DNA of 64,000 nt. Source: Argyresthia goedartella (lineage: Eukaryota; Arthropoda; Insecta; Lepidoptera; Argyresthiidae). The notes beneath the pieces were generated by a model. The model did no database searches. It was not told where the DNA came from and saw only the letters and a list, made by a program, of their open reading frames with translations. Both the position numbers and the translations under genes were made by a program. The stretch is from positions 3,348,001-3,412,000 of the forward strand of contig OX463813.1 in assembly GCA_949825045.1 (NCBI GenBank), given 5' to 3'. Below, piece after piece: positions 21,914 to 33,182 of the stretch; position 1 is the first letter of the stretch; every line of letters begins with the position of its first letter.

Positions 21914-22007
21914 TTGTAATACCACACCGCAGGCGGAGCAGGGGCGGTGACGGGGATGTTGTAATACCACACCGCAGGCGGAACAGGGGCGGTGACGGGG
22001 ATGTTGT
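21914..22007. repeat. 45-bp minisatellite, last two units
   Basis: Two units identical in type to 20508-21310, separated from them only by the LINE insertion. Confidence 0.92.
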
Positions 22008-22444
22008 CAAATGTACGAGTATGGTCAAATTTACTTTTCCAAGTCAAAGTTGTGTATTAATGTTCAAAATTCAAAATTCAAAAAGAGTTTATTTCCATAA
22101 GAAACACATAGGTAAAAAAATACGTTTACTAAGTACATATATGTAAATATCTACAATAAAAATATATATATATTATTTGATTTATATACTGTACTTTTGT
22201 GTTTTAGTGATCCTTAGTTTTATTATTCCTATCTTTTATTACGGGTTTCCTCAAGATGTATTTCCTCAATAAAGTGTAGAACTTGACAGCTGGCGAGAGA
22301 GGTGGTCGTTTCATTTGTGCACATTATTGAATTTGACTTATTGCGGCCGCCATCGCGTTGTGGCGGAACAGAGAATGGAATGGAGAGGAGGCTAATAAGA
22401 AATGTATTTTGATGACTTTTTTCTTTAACAAAATTTCAAAAATG

Positions 22445-22552
22445 CATTTCGTCATACTTTTTTCCATACGGGCTGGCAGAGGCATAGTTTTGCCCACGTG
22501 ATTTATTAGGTACCTCGATTTGCATGATAGGGGGCTACTCCAACGGTGCAGC
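22445..22552 (-). mobile_element. S3 SINE tail fragment
   Basis: TTTTTCCATACGGGCTGGCA, GAGGCATAGTTTTGCCC and GCATGATAGGGGGCTA match the S3 tail in reverse. Head absent. Confidence 0.6.
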
Positions 22553-22553
22553 T

Positions 22554-22603
22554 ATACAGATTTAAAGGTTTCACATATATATGTGAAACCTTTAAATCTG
22601 TAT
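22554..22603. repeat. Perfect 50-bp palindrome
   Basis: ATACAGATTTAAAGGTTTCA is followed by CATATATATG and the exact reverse complement of the first part, without a spacer. Confidence 0.97.
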
Positions 22604-22632
22604 CTAAATCTGTATCTAAATAAAATAAAAAT

Positions 22633-22658
22633 TCTAAATATTTATATAAATATTTAGA
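22633..22658. repeat. Perfect 26-bp AT palindrome
   Basis: TCTAAATATTTA and its reverse complement around TA, 30 bp after the 50-bp palindrome. Confidence 0.9.
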
Positions 22659-22796
22659 TTTTTGTTTTTGTTGTGATTTTTATGTCTCCATACCATATTG
22701 CTGAGGCCACTATAAAGAGATCTAGGCTTGATTTTTCGTGAAGCATTTTAAGGATACAATTATTTTCTTAATTATCGTTTTCTTATCCCCACTCTG

Positions 22797-23044
22797 ACGA
22801 CCGGTTTAGCCTGGCGGTAGTAACCCTACCTCCGAAGCTGACGGTCCTGGGCTCGAATCCCGGTAAGGGAAAATATTTGTGTCATCTTTTTTTCTCAGTC
22901 TTGGGAGTTTTCTATGTATTTACGTAAGTATCTTTATTAAAATATATCGTCCTCAAGTATCCATAACACAAACCTTATTGAGCTTACTATGGGCCTAGTT
23001 CTATTTTGTGTAAGATTGTTCTCTAATATTTATTATTATTATTA
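22797..23044 (+). mobile_element. S4 tRNA-derived SINE, full length
   Basis: Head GACCGGTTTAGCCTGGCGG (A box) and GGGCTCGAATCCCGG (B box). The body contains TTATTGAGCTTACTATGGGC and ends ATATTTATTATTATTATTAC. Its only copy here. This family form is familiar from many moths and butterflies. Confidence 0.85.
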
Positions 23045-23394
23045 CTCCACACCTCCCGCTGTGCTATCACCACCTCAGGTGGACTTTACAGAGCAGTGCA
23101 AATTTCCAGTCCGAGTTTGAAATTACTGAGTCACTCGCCACCGGTTTAATAAAGCGTCTTATAACTTCTTATAGCTGCTAGCTGACTGTGGACCCTCGGC
23201 CTTATTAAATGTTAGTACTACCCCAGGGTCCAGAGTCTCTGATGAAACACAAATACCAATAGTGTATCGATTGCTTCCAAGGGCGCAAAATGCCGTATTT
23301 GGCTTGTCGGTGGCGACTATTTTGTATGGAGGCTGACTGCCAAAGTCGTGTTTCATAAAATACTCGGGCACCGGTAAGGAAAGGAGTTATTGAC

Positions 23395-23905
23395 CGAGTG
23401 AGCGAAGGGCTCCATTTCGACAAGATAGGAGGCCGATTTTGCTTTTGTCTGTCTCTATGTGTGTGTGTTTGTCAGATCCGGTCTAGGGGCCACAGTTTTC
23501 AAGCGATCCTCACAAAACTTGGCACACGTGTTTCTTGAATTAACAGTATATTTTTTTTTGTTGAGAGCTTTTTCGATTTTCCTCTCGGGGGGAGAGTTAT
23601 GACGTCATTAATTTTTTGTATGTTTTTTTTTCTTTCTGAAACCTATCGTGTGGGGTATCAATTTAAAGAGCTTCATGAGCCAAATCTAAAAATATACCAC
23701 ACCATTAACTTTCGGCCGCCTGTTTTCTAAAAATCCAAGAAATATTTTCAAAACATACCAAGGTTGGACTCCTCGAAGCAGGAGACGGATTAGTAAAAAG
23801 GATCTATTCAATACAGACCATGAGAGTGAAAACTCAATAGATTGTATTTTAAACCGCAAAATGTAGTTTACAAAGTTATTGGTGCGGCTACTTTACTACT
23901 TGATT
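23395..23905. mobile_element. Unclassified repeat region ending in an A-type scrap
   Basis: Contains CCGAGTGAGCGAAGGGCTCC, a (TG)n stretch and GCGATCCTCACAAAACTTGG, a combination typical of dispersed moth repeats. At 23825-23905 ACAAAGTTATTGGTGCGG matches the A-element interior on the minus strand. No protein. Confidence 0.45.
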
Positions 23906-24151
23906 TTGATTGAATCTAAAATACTTTCCTATAAATTGGTTCACAGTCCCCCTGTTAGCGAGGTCTACTGCCCACAGGGCCACTAATTTAAAGATTCCGA
24001 CTTGGATTTCCGAATGTTGTGTTTCTGTTTATTTATTTAAAGAATACAATAAGATTATGTAAATGGTTATCCTTAAAAGTTAAATAGCTGTTTGTTTCCT
24101 TAACAACAGGCATCCACATCAAGCACCAGTTGAGGCATATAAATAAAAATA

Positions 24152-24240
24152 AATAATGTAGCCCATTAATGTCACCACCGGGGGGCACAGGCCTTTACCC
24201 GGATACGAGTAACAGTAAGCCATACTCCACCTCGCTGGCC
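24152..24240 (-). mobile_element. S3b SINE tail joined to BEL/Pao gag
   Basis: On the minus strand AGGTGGAGTATGGCTTACTG, CTCGTATCCGGGTAAAGGCC, TGTGCCCCCCGGTGG and ATTAATGGGCTACATTA are the S3b tail. It is fused directly to the broken 3' side of the gag frame. Confidence 0.8.
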
Positions 24241-25658
24241 CTGGACAGCGGCGACCGAACCCCGGCTATCCCGCCTGTTACCCCCCGCGCTGCGCCCTTC
24301 CCCTCGGGGGGGGTCCCGTCCGCGGGTACCCCAGTCACCCCGTTGGTGACTCCCGTTGCCCGGAGGGGGACTGGGTCCGGCCCTGGTTGGGCCCTGTGAC
24401 CGACCAACCTGAGTCCGGCCCTGGTGACCGTCCGAAGGGCCTGACCGGTTCAGGCACAACACGACGTGGTGCCTGCCACCGCAGCACTCACAGGGGGACG
24501 CCCGTGAGCACTCTCTCAGCGGGTGCGGCCCCAAACAACCGAAACACAATCGGTGGCGGAAGACCACCTTCCTGCGGGCAGCCACACCGAGCGCCTTAAA
24601 GTTGGCGCAACTGGTCACCTCATGACCGGCACTGTCGCAGTGCACACAGCCGTCACCCGACGGCGCGGCACTCAAAACGCCAAATTGTTTTGACCGCCCA
24701 CCCCCCGTGGGGGTGGGGGGCGCGGCTCCTCCCGCATCCGCGCGGGTTGGCGCTGCACACTGGCCTCCGAATCCATGGTGTCGCATCGCCTGCATTCACC
24801 CTCCAAAAACTCCGTTAATTGGACGAGCGTGGGCAGTTCCGAGCTACTGCCCCCATGCAGCTGTTCAAACCGACTTTGAACAGCTGCAGGCAACCGTGAC
24901 AAAACCATATATAACACAATATATGACCATTGGTTTACCGGCAGACCAAGGTTCTGAAGGGCCTTAGTGGCCACCAGCACAGGGTTGAGCACCTGTACCC
25001 GGATGTCAACATCCCGGGTTACTCTTGGGATGCTGAACAGCTTCCCCAGCTGCGCATCAACCAACCGCCGTTTGTGTTGGTAGCGGTCAAACAATATGAC
25101 CCGGGCAATCTCATAATTGCCCGCCGTAACCGTTAGGTGACCGACCAACTCCTTCGGTTCACCCCGCAGTGCCATCAATAGCTGGGCCAACTTGTAGGCG
25201 CTGTCCAGGTCGTCCCGACCGTGGACCAGGCTATCGAACAAATTGATGAATGCCGGCCACTCATCAATTGCCCCACCGAAGGCCGGAACCTCCAGGTGTG
25301 GAAGCCGTCCAACCACACCCTTAGGGGGCGGGTCTCCGCTACCCTCCCCGCGGTCATCCCGACGCGACCGCTTAATTTTTTCGGCGCGACGCTCGATGTC
25401 GCCCAAGCACTCCATCGCTTGGTCAGCATCCGCGCAGAGCTGCTTCACTGCAGCCACCGAGGCCTCATCCGTAAGCCCGAGGGCTTCAGCCTCCGCAGCC
25501 AGCCGACACACCTTCCCGACGCGTGTCATTGCGTCCTCCAAACGCTTGAGCAGGACATCGTCCATGTCAGGTCGCTCCACATACTTGTGAGTATGGGCGA
25601 GCCATCTCATCTCCTCACGGACGCTATACCGCAGTACCGTCAAGGGTGAAGGTGCCAT
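24240..25658 (-). pseudogene. BEL/Pao retrotransposon gag, frameshifted and 3'-truncated
   Basis: Gag-type structural protein of a BEL/Pao LTR retrotransposon, which packages the element RNA. The first frame (25658-24672) starts MAPSPLTVLRYSVREEM. It has a charged helical N-terminus, then the DUF1759-type core: LPHLEVPAFGGAIDEWPAF, SAYKLAQLLMALRGEPKELV and LFDRYQHKRRLVDAQLGKL. A one-base frameshift in the C/G runs near 24690-24720 moves to a second frame (24795 down). This carries three zinc knuckles: CVHCDSAGHEVTSC (CX2CX4HX4C), CFGCLGPHPLREC and CECCGGRHHVVLC. The frame then runs Gly/Arg-rich into SINE sequence. No protease, RT or integrase follows. The frameshift could be decay or a sequence error in the homopolymers. 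Confidence 0.88.
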
Positions 25659-26322
25659 GGTTACCGATTTAATTGTTTCTGGTCCTATGCTTCACTACCG
25701 AACTAAGCACAGCCAGATACCAGCACTTTCCCGTCAGCGCTGGGCACAGAAATTAAAACTAAGTTGTAAAAACCAAGGCAACCACTAAACAATTAAATCC
25801 TAAACAATATTTAATATGGTCGCCCTGTGGACATACACCTTATAATATACACTCTAAATCAATTAGAGAATGCCACCATGTGGTACAATACAAATAACAC
25901 ACAAAGGTTATTATAAAAAAAACTATTTTTCTAGAAGTGGCCCTCCGATATGACCCACCTTCCTTTGAGGTCAGCAAAATCAGCTTAATACCCCTTAAAT
26001 AGCCCGACCCTGCTGTGTAAACCGAAATAACACTGTAGGACTATAGAACCCGACGTTCTATCGCAAGTAATACAATCTAGTTACTTCGCAGAATGACTGT
26101 TCAATCTTTTATAACCAACCGTAGTTTCCGACTACAAATTTATAATAATTATTAACTAGATTGACACTTATACTTTCACTAACCGAAATGAACTTAAATT
26201 GTGGTACCGACCACAGACTCATTGCCAAACAGATTGCCGGCCAATCTGAGATATTCTTTTCTCCCAACTACAATGTGGCAAAGGCAACCCTACCGTGAAT
26301 CGATGACTTCCCACTAGGAAAC
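25659..26322 (-). other. BEL/Pao 5' leader
   Basis: Untranslated stretch between primer-binding site and gag start, AT-rich and without a long frame. Position and orientation fit an RNA leader. Confidence 0.6.
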
Positions 26323-26341
26323 CGCGCTCCTGCTACCAAAA
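26323..26341 (-). other. Candidate primer-binding site
   Basis: Directly after the LTR the minus strand reads TTTTGGTAGCAGGAGCG. The start TGGTAGCAG is the form expected for pairing with a tRNA 3' end. Confidence 0.6.
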
Positions 26342-26885
26342 TGTTTAATTTTCCACGCCTACCGAACGACGTGGAATCCGAAGGCGGTGTGCCTTTGCCC
26401 GCACCTGAGAGAAAAGAATCGAATCAAATTTTTTACTGACCTTGTCACCGCAGACAGGAATTCGAAAGCTCGATTCGAGACAGGAATTCGGGATAAGGGC
26501 ACAAGTTTGGGTAGGATTGGGAATGAATCTCACTGTGGCTGCCGACGCTGTCGCCGGCGCGCTGCCTGCCGACACGTGGAGTCGCCGATACGACTATGTG
26601 CTTCACAACACAATTCACTTGACCGCTGACGTTTACACCCCGAACAGGCCCGATGCCTGTGTGATACGATTGTTACACCGAATTACAATCAATAGCCCGA
26701 CGCTATGGTAGCCATGTTAGTTCTCACTGATGAGACTAGACAAAGAGTAAAGATAACCTCCAATTTTACATCTCGTTCCGGTACGAGTGACATCTGCGGT
26801 CCGTTTCCGCTAGTGATGTCTCGATTACTCGCGATCGATTCGCGCAACAAAAACCGGTGCGTTTCCGAAGCATAAATATTAAACA
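26342..26885 (-). mobile_element. BEL/Pao 5' LTR
   Basis: 544 bp bounded by TGTTTAAT and ATTAAACA, a perfect 8-bp inverted end with TG...CA. It is placed correctly upstream of the primer site and gag on the minus strand. No second LTR is in the window, so insertion age cannot be read from LTR divergence. It sits in the right part of an M element, whose remainder begins at 26886. Confidence 0.78.
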
Positions 26886-26955
26886 GTGTAGATAAACTAG
26901 TGTATGTAACTCTACATAATTAGGTATTAAAACTCTCGAGTGATATTATTAACAA
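26886..26955 (+). mobile_element. M-type fragment beside the LTR
   Basis: GTGTAGATAAACTAGTGTAT, then GGTATTAAAACTCTCGAGTG match the M element right TIR and the start of its palindrome. Confidence 0.75.
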
Positions 26956-26980
26956 AAGAACGTAGATACATACTTCTTTT

Positions 26981-27377
26981 TAGGGTTCCGTACCCAACGG
27001 GTAAGAACGGAACCCTATTACTAAGACTTCGCTGTCCGTCCGTCTGTCACCAGGCTGTATCTCAAGAACCTAGCTAGCTAGAGAGTTGAAATTTTCACAG
27101 ATTATGTATTTCTGTTGCCGCTATAACAACAAATACTAAAAAACAGGATAAAATAAATATTTAAGGGGACTCCCATACAACAATTCTTTCAATACCACAT
27201 ACAAACTTATGGATGCACCTGGTTACGTACATGGAGTGTGAAAGTAACCGCACCAATAACTTTGTAAACAATATTTTGCTGTGTAAAATCCAAACTATTC
27301 ACTCCACACCATCGCTTCCATTGAACGGTGGTACGGAACCCTTCGTGCGCGATTTAGACTCGCACTTGACCGGTTTT
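26981..27377 (+). mobile_element. A-type repeat, full length
   Basis: TTTTTAGGGTTCCGTACCCA to GACTCGCACTTGACCGG and a T-run. Only about three GTCC/GTCT units remain. Otherwise nearly identical to 17565-17991. Confidence 0.88.
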
Positions 27378-27509
27378 TTAATTTACGCTCCAAAAGATTT
27401 GAACTTTCAAATAAAAAAATAAAAACAGCCAGTATTGCTATCTTTATGGCAGGTCGGCTACTTTTGGGACCTCCTACGAATAGCATAAGTCAAGGTGGAA
27501 ATTTGAAAA

Positions 27510-27690
27510 CTGTAAATTTCTGTATGACTTTCTGTATGTCTGTCTGTCTCTTTTTCTCGGGAAGTCTGTGGTCTTTTGATGTTGTGAAAAATAAAACTCA
27601 TATGTGTAAGCAATCAAAAGATGCCGCCCTTTATATCACATTTTGCTGATACTTTCAGTAAAATCATGAAATTTGGCACTAAATAAGGTC
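27510..27690 (+). mobile_element. B-type repeat, left part split by piggyBac
   Basis: ACTTTCTGTATGTCTGTCTG, TTTTTCTCGGGAAGTC and ATCATGAAATTTGGCAC are B-element blocks. The element stops at TTAA (27691-27694) and resumes at about 31021. Confidence 0.65.
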
Positions 27691-27694
27691 TTAA

Positions 27695-30600
27695 CCCTTT
27701 ATAGGGCAAACATTTTTTTTTGGAGGATTTGAATTTTTGGTATCGGGATAGGTTCAGGGGTCCATAAGAACTAGAATTAGTGTGATTTTGAGTAGTTGAC
27801 TCTTTCGGGTTTGGCTGGAGGGGGTGGTTTCATTTGAAACCATGACCATTCAGGGAAAAAGATTGGTGGTTTCATATGGAACCATGACCATTTATGGATA
27901 AAGTTTGTTAATAAAACTAAATCATTATTTGACCAGTATTATTTATTCTAATCACAAAACCAATAATTATGTTAATAATTAAAAGTACGAATTGTACTAT
28001 GATAACAAAATGGACATATTCGTGTCATAAATGTAACAAAAAATCACTTCTGAATAATATTTTTTTCATAAAAAACTAATAAAAAGCTCTCATGACAAAC
28101 TATAACTATTTGTTAGAATGTTTCATAGCATATCTAGGTATTTCTTACTACAAAATCAACAACTTTAGGACTTTAGTCTCAAGCAAAATCAGTCTTACGA
28201 TTTACTAATTCAATAATTAACGAACACCATCATCATTGCGAGATTTCCCTTTTCTTACAGTCTTAGTTTTAGGTATATATTACAGCATAATCAGTCTTAC
28301 GATAAACTAATTCAATAATTAACGAACACCATCATCATTGTGAGATTTCCCTTTTCTTGCATTCTTAGTTTTAGCATAATCAATCTTACAATTTACACAT
28401 CTAATAATTAACAAACATCAAAATAATCAAATCTCTCTTTTCTTACACCCATTGATATGGAACGGCTTGAAACAGCCTATACAAAGACTTATTTTGCATA
28501 CATCACACCCCACTCTACTTCGAACTGGTCTTGATTTAGTGCTACAATAGGCATATCGCTTACTTGTAGCTATCTCAGGAAAATGAGGTGTGTCTGTTGT
28601 GAACTGATACCTATTACCTTCAACAACAGGATCACGTTGTCGACTTTGATAGGCGCCGATAAGTTCGTTTGCTAATAAGCTTCTGAACATAAGGTGTGAA
28701 AGTACTTTAGATCTCGGGAGAACCAGCTTTGCAGTTTCACGGTAAATAATGTAAGAATTTACAATTGCTGCATCTAGAAGATAATAAAATACTTTCATCC
28801 ACCATCTACGACTTTTCCATGAAACTGCGTACGCAGCAAGTAGTTGATCAAACCGATCTACTCCACCCATATAACGGTTATAATCTGCTATCGATTACGG
28901 ACATTTCACTTCTTCTCTCCTGCCAACTCTGTTAGTACGCTTCACGCTTGTAATCGAAGCTGGGTTATGCATGTTAGATGCAATAATTACACATTTTTTA
29001 CCCCTATCTTTCCATTTGGTAACAGAAATGCTTTCATCCATAACACTGTCAAAATCACCTGTGGCCAGTTGCCTATCATCACGAAGCTTTTCACTCGGGA
29101 AATATTTTCTAGAAGCCATTAGAGTTCCACATGCAAATATTTTTTTCTGAAGAAGATTTGTAAGCAAGGTCAATGAATTAAAAAATCTGTCGAAATAAAC
29201 GCAAAACCCGAGGCCAACGAAGGTTTGCGTCAATCTCATTACGACTTTTTCGCCTAAGCCAACATCAGCAGTTATTGTGTTGTCCTTTCCTTCATAAATA
29301 TCCATTGAAACCATATAGCCAGTTACAGCACAGCATAAAACCCAAACTTTGAATCCCCTTTTTACCGGTTTCAAAGGCATATATTGCTTGAGACTTGATC
29401 TGCCTTTGAAGGGTATCATGCTCTCATCTATGCTCATATAACGTGATGGACTAAAAGCAGTTTTAAAATGTTCCGAGAGCATAGTCAAAAGTGGTCTGAT
29501 TTTGTGTAATATTGTGGATCACCTCGAGGCTTCATTGTAGAATTATCATTCAAGTGCAAAAATCTCAATATTCTTAGGAATCTTTTGAGACTCATCAATT
29601 GAGCAATTCGACCAAAATTAAAATTAGGATTACTAGACCAGTACATGCGAATTGATGGCAATTGGTGAAAGCCCATTATTATCAATATTCCTAAAAATGC
29701 TTTCAGTTCGTCAACTGATAAATGTAGGGTATTATTTGAGTAAAGATTACTCTGATCTACTATGTGCTGAAGCAAAATGTTTGTGAAGAACATTGCAAAT
29801 ATCTGTAATGGTGAGGATATATCTACTTCTTCATTTATGCCGTGGTATGCTTGAAAACGGAAATTTTTATGTTCTTGTGGTGTCCGGAATATTTTACGAA
29901 ATCTGTAAGGATTAGGTACAGACCTATTGTGTCTTCTACTTCTGGCACCTCTAGCAGCTGCCCTTGATCTCATAGGACCCCTGGTACGAGCTCGACCCCG
30001 TCCTCTTTGTTGAGGGACTGTTGACACGGGAGTTGAGCGATGTGATGAATCTTCGTCCATGGTGTCGTCTTCGGAATCTTCAGTGGGTATTATTCGTCTC
30101 GTCTCGCCTCGTCCTCGTGACACTGCTGGTGAACCACTGATGCTCGGAGCTGGTGAGTGATGAGGAGGCGTGACGCAAAGAATTTCATTCCCAACTGACA
30201 ACCCTCTTGCCATAATATTCAGTGGTAGATCATCGTCAGGATCGGAGTCCCCCCCTATATCAGAATTTTCGGCCTGATCATCACCTAAACCCTCGATCAA
30301 CTCCACCAGCTGATCATAGGGCATAGTGTCTAGGTCTATTGTCCGAAAAGACATCTGAAACAAACAAAAAATACTGTACTGTAACGCTTCAGTTAGGTCG
30401 CACTTATCGCACAAACCTCACCGGTCTCCATACCTACACTTTGGTACCTAATAACATCTTTGTGCAAAAACATGTATATAATCTAACTGTTTTCCGGCCT
30501 TTAGTAATAATACAACTATGCAAACGTTTACCGTATGAGTCCCTAATACATAAAACAAACAAATGAGAATCTAAAATATGAACTTGTTGAAATCCTAACC

Positions 30601-31020
30601 TAAAAGTCGGGTTTTACAACCTCTTCAGTTCAAATCGATATTGTACTTTCAAAATACAAGCTGAGATTATAATTTATATACCAAATGAAAGGGGAATAAC
30701 TAAATCATCTATTTACTTACCTTGATACACGTAAATTGCACTTAAAACCACTAAAATAATTAAAAATATACGAGACGAAGTCATAATCGCAAGTCGTAAT
30801 GGCTTATGAGGCAGAAGTCAAATATGAAACCACCTTTTCGTTGCAGCCTACCAAAGTCTTGTGACTAACTTCACTTTGGTGGTTTCAATAATTGCTTGCG
30901 CCCATTCATTGCCTACTCATATAATCAATAAGGTTGAATACCAATGCAATCCTAAATGAATTATAATCCTTATAGTCAACCTTGTCGGGTGGTTTCAGCC
31001 GCCATACAAATTTGGCTTAT
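27695..31020 (-). mobile_element. piggyBac-family element, decayed
   Basis: The left border is TTAA followed by CCCTTTATAGGGCAAAC, the TTAA-CCC start typical of piggyBac termini. Host B-element sequence returns at 31021 (GTAAAGGAAAAAATATGAAA), next to a TTAA at 31021-31024. A matching inverted CCC terminus was not found at the right, so that end may be deleted or misplaced. GGTGGTTTCA or its complement occurs near both ends. Confidence 0.72.
28427..30354 (-). pseudogene. piggyBac transposase, one frameshift and one stop
   Basis: Transposase with DDD catalytic chemistry that excises at TTAA. The likely start is the Met at 30354, because the bases before it read TTTTTTGTTTGTTTCAG, an acceptor-like tract. 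The N-terminus is acidic then Arg/Gly-rich. The core follows with FGRIAQLMSLKRFLRILRFL. A frameshift near 29490-29510 moves to the next frame, with YMSIDESMIPFKGRSSLKQY (first Asp) and FCVYFDRFFNSLTLLTNLL (second Asp). An in-frame TAA at 28897-28895 precedes YMGGVDRFDQLLAAYAVSW (third Asp region). The C-terminal cysteine-rich domain GCDVCKISLCIGCFKPFH is intact. All three Asp positions survive, so inactivation looks recent. Confidence 0.93.
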
Positions 31021-31098
31021 TTAAAGCACTAAGTAAAGGAAAAAATATGAAAACCGTCAATGTATAGTTTATTCACATGCTTGCATTTACTCGGTTTT
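31021..31098 (+). mobile_element. B-type repeat, right part after piggyBac
   Basis: GTAAAGGAAAAAATATGAAA, ACCGTCAATGTATAG and ATTTACTCGGTTTT match the 3' portion of the B element at 10838-11216. Confidence 0.65.
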
Positions 31099-31235
31099 AA
31101 TTGAGTTATCTTGCAGCAATTTAATGTCTGCACCTAAGGGGCAACTTTTGGCAGCTACAAATCCTCGAAACGTTGGAACTTATTTTGGTTTCTCGCTCAT
31201 AAATTATTTACGATGCATCCTAGTGAAGTGTTAAA

Positions 31236-31418
31236 TTCTTTAGTATTTGTTGTTATAGCGGCAACAGAAATACATAATCGGTGAAAATTTCAACTGTCTA
31301 ACTATCATGAGATACAGCCTGGTGACAGACGGACAGACAGACAGACAGACGGACAGAGGAGTCTCAGTCATAGGGTCCCGTTTTTACCCTTTGGGTACGG
31401 AACCCCAAAAAGAAAGAC
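31236..31418 (-). mobile_element. A-type repeat, 5' half, inverted
   Basis: GTATTTGTTGTTATAGCGGC, a GGACAGACAGACAGAC run and GGGTACGGAACCCC. The 3' half is missing. Confidence 0.78.
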
Positions 31419-31419
31419 C

Positions 31420-31552
31420 CCAGGTCTTGGATGTTTATTGTGTGTGACGTCGCTGTTTCTAGTTCTCACGACACAGGGTATCCCAGTGTGGGGCCAGAAG
31501 CAATGTATGTGCCCGTATGTAAATGTTTATGTTTGTTTGTTTATGTTTAATG
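31420..31552 (+). mobile_element. S2 SINE body and tail, headless
   Basis: CAGGTCTTGGATGTTTATTG, GTGTGACGTCGCTGTTTC, GTGTGGGGCCAGAAGC and a (TTTATG)n tail. It follows an A-element end directly. Confidence 0.8.
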
Positions 31553-31559
31553 AGATGGA

Positions 31560-32170
31560 TCAGTTAAACAATATATCATTTTCTGTATGAGGGACTGGTG
31601 TCCGTGCTAGGAGACCTGTATTACAGATCACCAGCCTCTCCAACTCTGAACAATGGTGGAAACTACAGTAGGTGAATAATACAGCATGATAAGATAATGG
31701 AAGGTTGTTGGAATTTATGTTTGAGAAAGAGTAGGAAAGTGTATGTGTGAATGAGCAAGTGAATGAGTTGTGTATGTGCGTGTGAATGTGTGGTGTATGT
31801 GTGTGAATACTAATAATATCATAAAACAGCAGCAGAATTAACAATGCAGATTGTAATAATGTCAATAATTAATAAATATAAAATGTCAAAGATTTAAAAA
31901 TAAAATGTCGTACGTTTAGCGTAAATAGTTCATTATAATTGTAAAACGTTTGCTCGACTAGCCAGGCCTTCAGTCTGGATTTAAATATGGGTGTGTTTGG
32001 AGCGGAGTTGTTGATGTGAACTTTCTAAATTTGCAGCTTAAATGTAGTAGACGTATTGCCTAATAGTCGTAACTCATGTCGTTGAATTACTTGGTACGAG
32101 GCATGTCGATAGTGTGACAGTGTGACAGGCACGACAAGTGTTGATAGTGTGACAGTGTGACAGGCACGAC
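31560..32170 (-). pseudogene. LINE 3' end fragment
   Basis: On the minus strand, near 32110-31930, the frame reads RLLGNTSTTFKLQI, a stop, then FKSRLKAWLVEQTFYNYNEL. This resembles the C-terminal end of insect LINE reverse transcriptases (KLK-WL--FY---E). Non-coding, low-complexity 3' sequence follows to 31560. Not assigned to a clade. Confidence 0.5.
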
Positions 32171-32178
32171 AAGTGTTG
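32108..32178. repeat. 36-bp tandem duplication
   Basis: GATAGTGTGACAGTGTGACA and GGCACGACAAGTGTT occur twice in a row. Confidence 0.85.
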
Positions 32179-32592
32179 ATAGTAACTTGCGTGCTTTACA
32201 TTGCGGGCAATTAAAATTTTGTTAGAAAGTTAACAAACTCTGAAATTTAATGTTTTAATTAAATTAATGTTATGGTTACGTTACAGACACACGTTATTTT
32301 AATGTTCTTAATTAAAAGCCCAGCTGCTGGTAACACACTGTATAAAAACAAAAGTAGTAGACCTGATGCGGGTTAGTCAGGTCAGGAAACAACAGTATTC
32401 CGGTTATAGGTTATAAAAAAATGTGAATATTATGCGCAATGACAAATACAACCTGCTCCAACTGATCATACAAGGTAAGATCTAGAGACGTGTAAAACCT
32501 GCGGGCTTATTCGCTGACTCAGTGATCATCACGAATTATGATCCATATAAATTAAGAAGTTCTTAGTGTCGTTCAATTATTTCGTGTAACCA

Positions 32593-32661
32593 GGATATCA
32601 AAATAAGTCGGTTAATATTAGCCGACTTATTTTGATATCCTTTTTGGATATCAAAATAAGA
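32593..32661. repeat. Inverted repeat with a third arm copy
   Basis: GGATATCAAAATAAGTCGG and its reverse complement enclose TTAATATTAG, giving 22-bp arms with one mismatch. A further GGATATCAAAATAAG follows at 32647-32661. Confidence 0.9.
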
Positions 32662-33182
32662 ATGGAGTAAGCGAATAAACCCCCTGGTCGCCCTAGGTCC
32701 TCCTTGCTCCAAAAACTTCAAGAATGGATCGGGATGAGAAAAACCTTTATTATTATTATTATTTCAGCCTTAATGGTCGCCAACCTTCGTTAGGAGATGG
32801 TTCCCGAAGGATAAGATTTCTCAGACCGTTTTCTGAGAGCCATTCCTCACTTATCCGTCCAAATCAGCTGTATAACAATTTTGTTTATTAACCTCTGGTT
32901 TAAATATGGTACTGCATTTTTCATCTTTAGTTAGTATTTAACAAAAAAGCGATCTCATAATGGATTTTTGCATTAAACATTAAAACGCGGACAAAAAGAG
33001 GAAAGTTTTCTACGGGCAAGAGATAAAACATGCAAAGATCGAGTCAATTTTGTGTGAAAGGGTTCTTATCCGACTTAAGCATAATTAATAAGTAATTGCG
33101 TGGATGTTAATTATGTGTTTCTGTGGAAAAATCGGAATGATTATTACACTGTCTTTATTGATTTTTCATTTCTTGAGTTTTA
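32662..33182. other. No gene seen
   Basis: AT-rich non-coding DNA. (ATT)n occurs at about 32749-32763. Confidence 0.4.

Noticed and set aside
24387..25649. Plus-strand frames of 70-142 residues opposite gag
   Set aside because: Antisense shadows of GC-rich gag codons.
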